NCBI GenBank assembly: GCA_014729565.1 | Contig: WJJR01000086.1 | Location: 1 to 9,069, forward strand | DNA: 9,069 bases | Reading direction: 5' to 3' | DNA from: Candidatus Zixiibacteriota bacterium | GTDB lineage: Bacteria; Zixibacteria; MSB-5A5; WJJR01 | Part shown: in pieces, positions 6,515 through 9,069 of the stretch | Layout: every line of letters starts with the position of its first letter | How positions within the stretch are numbered: position 1 is the stretch's first letter | The notes under the pieces: generated by a model | Told to the model about the DNA's origin: nothing | Database searches by the model: none | Seen by the model: only the letters and a program-made list of their open reading frames with translations | Made by a program: the position numbers and the translations under genes

Positions 6515-7621
6515 TTACTTGTCCATGTACCACGGCGGCCGCCGGTGGACCGGCACCTGGCCGTTGATCCTGTCACGAATCACTGACTCAAAGAAGATGA
6601 ACGGGAAGATCAACTCGGGATGCCCGACCTGCTCGAGTTTGTTCGACAATTCGTCCGGAATGTCGAATTCCAGGGCGGTCAAGTTACTTTCCAGTTGATC
6701 GAGTTTGGTTGCACCGATGATCGTTGACACGACACCCGGCCGTTTGGTGATCCAGTTGATCGCCACTTGTGCCGGAGAGCGGTCGAGTTGTTTGGCGACA
6801 TCCTGAAGGACATCCAACACTGTCCAATTGCGCTCGGTGAACTTGTCAAACACGGGATTATCGGAATCGGCCAGAACTTTCAGCCGTCCCTCTCCCTCAC
6901 CACCGGATTCGCTGCGTTTGTATTTACCGGTGAGAAATCCGCTGGCCAGGGGACTCCACGGGCATACGCCCATTCCCAGTTCAATCGCGGCGGGTATATG
7001 TTCGCGTTCGATATTGCGCTCCACCAGCGAGTATTCGAGCTGTAATGCGCAGATCGGTTCATAGCCGCGCCATTCAGCCATTGTCTGAGCACGGGCCAAA
7101 TACCACGCCGGGATATCGCTGAGCCCGATGTGTCGGATCTTGCCCTGTCGCACGAGTGTATCGAGTGTCGACATCACTTCGTCAATCGGTGTGACACCGT
7201 CCCACACGTGCAGCCAATACAGATCGATATAGTCGGTTTGCAGACGCTTCAGAGACGCGTCGACCGCCCGCATGATATTCTTGCGTGAATTCCCCCCGGT
7301 GTTGGGATTTCCCTCATTGAAATTGAATGTAAACTTGGTGGCCAGAACAATACGGTCACGACTGTTGGTTTCACGAATGAACGTGCCGAGCAATTCCTCG
7401 CTCTGCCCCCCGGTGTACGCATCGGCCGTATCGATAAAATTGCCGCCGGCGTCAAGATAGCGCTCGAAAACCGCGCGGGCGACGTCTTCTTCACTGCCCC
7501 ATCCTGTTGGATTGCCGAATGTCATGGTGCCGAGACACAGGGGCGAGACACGCAGCCCGCTGTTGCCCAGGAGATAGTAGTTGGCCAGACTGGGGATTGT
7601 TTTTGTTGTGGTATCGTTCAT
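6515..7621 (-). CDS. Aldo/keto reductase
   Basis: The 368-residue product is an NAD(P)H-dependent oxidoreductase that reduces aldehydes and ketones, probably cytosolic. It has the TIM-barrel family order: GLRVSPLCLGTMTFG at 22-36, FIDTADAYTGGQSEELLG at 62-79, LATKF at 93-97 and DLYWLHVWD at 133-141. The catalytic tetrad is D64, Y69, K96 and H138. PWSPLASGFLTGKY at 221-234 and the cofactor-phosphate region TIIGATKLDQLESNL at 300-314 are intact. The C-terminal tail after about 335 (IFPFIFFESVIRDRINGQ) is somewhat longer than usual. The sequence style is close to the YajO/Tas and potassium-channel-beta-like subgroup, but the substrate cannot be told. The ATG at 7621 follows AAGGAG with 6 bases spacing. 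The gene stands alone or forms a pair with the small gene 145 bases upstream. Confidence 0.95.
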   Translation of the reverse strand: MNDTTTKTIPSLANYYLLGNSGLRVSPLCLGTMTFGNPTGWGSEEDVARAVFERYLDAGGNFIDTADAYTGGQSEELLGTFIRETNSRDRIVLATKFTFNFNEGNPNTGGNSRKNIMRAVDASLKRLQTDYIDLYWLHVWDGVTPIDEVMSTLDTLVRQGKIRHIGLSDIPAWYLARAQTMAEWRGYEPICALQLEYSLVERNIEREHIPAAIELGMGVCPWSPLASGFLTGKYKRSESGGEGEGRLKVLADSDNPVFDKFTERNWTVLDVLQDVAKQLDRSPAQVAINWITKRPGVVSTIIGATKLDQLESNLTALEFDIPDELSNKLEQVGHPELIFPFIFFESVIRDRINGQVPVHRRPPWYMDK

Positions 7622-7665
7622 CGAACACTCCTTGATCTCTGAGAGGTTGTCAATACGTCACCTTA

Positions 7666-7691
7666 CGGATCACGGCATATCTCCGTGTCCG
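7666..7691 (-). promoter_or_regulatory. Stem-loop in the leader of the aldo/keto reductase gene
   Basis: Nine base pairs (7666-7669 with 7688-7691, and 7671-7675 with 7683-7687) form with one bulged base and a 7-base loop. It lies 45 bases ahead of the reductase start. No T-run follows on the leftward strand, so it is not a standard terminator. It may stabilise the message or affect expression. No clear promoter for the reductase was found in the 145-base gap. Confidence 0.3.
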
Positions 7692-7766
7692 GATGGTACT
7701 GAAAGGCTTCCACGTATCTGCTTGTTCCCGAAGACACAGCGAGAACGGTACGGCGAGTTTATGTGG

Positions 7767-8156
7767 TCATCCCAGGTCTGCATCCTTGTCAGCCATGATT
7801 CGGTTGAAGGCAATGGTCAGTTCCGATGGATCGACCAGGATGACGAAATTGCGCGCATCACCCAGGGCCACGGTCGCCTTCGCGTGCAACTCCTTTTGGG
7901 CAACGACGAGCGCCGGGATGTTGTGAACGCGGCAGCACTGCAGAATATCGGAGGGTGTGAGCCCGGAGTCGGACAACGGAATCACTTTGTGGAGATAGCC
8001 AACGACAACGTCGATCTCATCGGCTTTGGTCATATGCCCCACGAACTTGCCGTGCCCATCGACGCCGTTGCTGAGAGGAACCGTATCCACTCCACGAACG
8101 GTCAGATCAATCAGAAACATGGGATCCGTACCCTCAAGATATCCGACCCGAACCAT
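7767..8156 (-). CDS. Hypothetical small alpha/beta protein
   Basis: The 129-residue product is not a family I recognise. The ATG at 8156 has a strong AGGAGG ribosome binding site about 6 bases upstream, which supports a real gene. There is no signal peptide or membrane segment, so it is probably cytoplasmic. Alternating strand- and helix-like segments (EIDVVVGYL at 47-55, DILQCCRVHNI at 70-80, ALVVAQKELHAKATVALG at 82-99, NFVILVDPSELTIAFNRIM at 103-121) suggest a compact Rossmann-like fold. Adjacent cysteines C74 and C75 stand out. The N-terminal half is rich in Gly and Asp. It is transcribed leftward ahead of the aldo/keto reductase, which may share its message, and divergently from the dockerin-like protein gene. 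Confidence 0.75.
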   Translation of the reverse strand: MVRVGYLEGTDPMFLIDLTVRGVDTVPLSNGVDGHGKFVGHMTKADEIDVVVGYLHKVIPLSDSGLTPSDILQCCRVHNIPALVVAQKELHAKATVALGDARNFVILVDPSELTIAFNRIMADKDADLG

Positions 8157-8220
8157 AACTGTCCTCCTCTATGTGCGACCCGTCATTTCACTCCAGCGGT
8201 GAGACCGAAGCGTGAATGCC

Positions 8221-8249
8221 AATCTAAGGTGCGACGTCCGGGGATTCAA
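8221..8249 (-). promoter_or_regulatory. Candidate promoter for the hypothetical gene at 7767-8156
   Basis: Read leftward, TTGAAT (8249-8244) and TAGATT (8226-8221) are separated by 17 bases. Each matches four of six consensus bases. This would give a leader of about 55-60 bases. Confidence 0.3.
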
Positions 8250-8339
8250 TCAAGGAGTTCTCCGACGGGCACTGGCAAAAACGGTTTCAGGGGATCCCCG
8301 ACCGGGCCGGACGGCATGCGATTTCTCGGGGCTGATGCC

Positions 8340-8367
8340 TTGGCAAATCACGCATTTGTCGTAAATT
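8340..8367 (+). promoter_or_regulatory. Candidate promoter for the second dockerin-like gene
   Basis: TTGGCA (8340-8345) and TAAATT (8362-8367) are separated by 16 bases, with matches of five and four bases to consensus. A small inverted repeat, CAAAT/ATTTG (8344-8348 and 8354-8358), fills part of the spacer and could be an operator. The leader would be about 80 bases. Confidence 0.4.
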
Positions 8368-8452
8368 GTCGAGGGAGCTCGTTTTACCGATGATCTACGG
8401 TGTACGCAAGAGACCCCGCCTCGAGACCGATTGAGAGAGTAGAGGCCACCTG

Positions 8453-9052
8453 ATGAGGATCCGACAGACCATCTATGTTTTTGTGCTGGTGACGCTCCTG
8501 GCTGTCGCATCGTATTCGGTTGCCGATGAAGGTCTCCGGGCCAATACCGAAACGGCAACGAAGCGGACGACGGCGCGGACATTCACAGCCAGTTTGCCGA
8601 AAGCGACGGCTCAGCCGGGGAATGATACACGTGCCGGATCGGCGCTGACGGGGATTTCGATGAGCTGGTCGGTGAGTCCCGGCGGCGGATTCGCAGGAGG
8701 CTCGTCGAGCCAATACGGGCTCAGCGCCGCTGTCGGACAGCCCGTTGTTGGAGAAGGATCAGACGTCCAGTATGGATTGGACATCGGATTCTATCACGGC
8801 GTGGAGACGTGCCGCTGTGACAAAGTAGCCGATCTCAACGAGGACGATCTCTACGATGCCGTTGACCTCAATTTGATGATTGCCGCGCTGTTCTTCAACG
8901 GTGAGAATCCCCAGGATCCCACCTGTCCGACACCGCGCTCTGACGTCAATTGTGATTCTGTCAGCGATACGGTCGACCTCAACCTTCTCATCGCCTTCTT
9001 GTTCTTCAATGGTACGCCGCCGTGCAACGCCTGCACCGGACAACCGCTGTAG
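8453..9052 (+). CDS. Secreted protein with dockerin-like C-terminal module
   Basis: The 199-residue product begins with a signal peptide (MRIRQT, hydrophobic 7-22, likely cleavage near VADEG). Residues about 25-65 are Thr/Ala-rich and look like a flexible linker. Residues 69-116 (SMSWSVSPGGGFAGGSSSQY, then GLSAAVGQPVVG) match a short motif common near the end of bacterial surface proteins, of the type 'GGGxSxSxxYxLxxxxGQP'. Residues 120-194 form a dockerin-like module with two calcium loops (D127/N129/D131/D135/D138 and D164/N166/D168/D172/D175). It aligns without gaps to the end of the protein at 3486-5777. The protein has no catalytic domain, so it could be a small surface or scaffold-bound factor. 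The ATG at 8453 follows GAGG at 7 bases. After the stop, an A-run and GACCGAC reach the window edge and may be the left half of a terminator. Confidence 0.87.
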   Translation: MRIRQTIYVFVLVTLLAVASYSVADEGLRANTETATKRTTARTFTASLPKATAQPGNDTRAGSALTGISMSWSVSPGGGFAGGSSSQYGLSAAVGQPVVGEGSDVQYGLDIGFYHGVETCRCDKVADLNEDDLYDAVDLNLMIAALFFNGENPQDPTCPTPRSDVNCDSVSDTVDLNLLIAFLFFNGTPPCNACTGQPL

Positions 9053-9069
9053 CACAAAAAAAGACCGAC

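Larger units (their letters stand above)
8157..8452. promoter_or_regulatory. Divergent intergenic region ahead of the second dockerin-like gene
   Basis: These 296 bases lie between two divergent genes and hold one candidate promoter in each direction. A GGGGATCCCC palindrome at 8290-8299 is short and not convincing as a site. I see no coding sequence or RNA gene. Confidence 0.5.

Noticed and set aside
8290..8299. GGGGATCCCC palindrome in the divergent region
   Set aside because: A 10-base GC-rich palindrome is expected by chance at this length and composition, and it is not placed relative to either candidate promoter in a telling way.
7581..8393. Rightward open frame of 270 codons
   Set aside because: It spans an intergenic gap and lies antisense to the small gene at 7767-8156, which has a strong AGGAGG start. 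No domain or start signal is visible.
1..9069. CRISPR array, tRNA/rRNA genes, insertion sequences, phage or defence genes
   Set aside because: Looked for throughout. No regularly spaced direct repeats, cloverleaf sequences, transposase motifs or terminal inverted repeats with target duplications were found.

Overview
The window reads as chromosomal DNA of a moderately GC-rich, free-living Gram-negative-type bacterium. It most resembles members of the FCB side of the tree, such as the candidate phylum Zixibacteria. Clues are a secreted choice-of-anchor B beta-propeller-like protein, two C-terminal dockerin-like modules built as near-copies of each other, a thrombospondin type 3 stretch, and a partial SprA-like coding end at the left edge. 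The lineage is an inference from protein style. No rRNA, tRNA, insertion sequence, phage gene or CRISPR array is visible.

Layout. Positions 3-137 (+) hold the last 44 codons of a gene entering from the left. A long inverted repeat (163-227) separates it from a leftward four-gene cluster. In transcription order this is a DUF899 thioredoxin-like protein (3145-2564), a DUF1579 protein (2474-1965), an MscS-type mechanosensitive channel (1882-815) and a small secreted lipocalin-like protein (753-241). Gaps of 61-89 bases and no terminator between them suggest one transcript. A 340-base divergent promoter region (3146-3485) separates it from a large rightward gene (3486-5777), which encodes a signal peptide, a unique N-terminal region, a choice-of-anchor B domain, a thrombospondin type 3 repeat and a dockerin-like domain. 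It ends at a strong intrinsic terminator (5806-5845). Right after the terminator, with no ribosome binding site, comes a DUF4396 membrane protein (5857-6510). This gene runs tail-to-tail, 4 bases apart, into an aldo/keto reductase (7621-6515). Further right are a small unrecognised protein (8156-7767), a second divergent promoter region (8157-8452), and a 199-residue secreted protein (8453-9052) whose C-terminal module is a near-copy of the dockerin-like module of the large gene.

How it fits together. The two rightward exported proteins share one C-terminal module with conserved cysteines, so they probably use the same attachment or sorting machinery, which lies outside this window. The leftward cluster combines a redox-type protein, an osmotic safety valve and two small beta-rich proteins, suggesting an envelope or general stress role; no pathway can be assigned. 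The remaining genes are ordinary accessory housekeeping functions. I see no clear new defence, mobile or biosynthetic system. The most useful leads are the cysteine-framed dockerin-like module, the possible leaderless start of the DUF4396 gene, and the possible paralogy of two small proteins in the leftward cluster.
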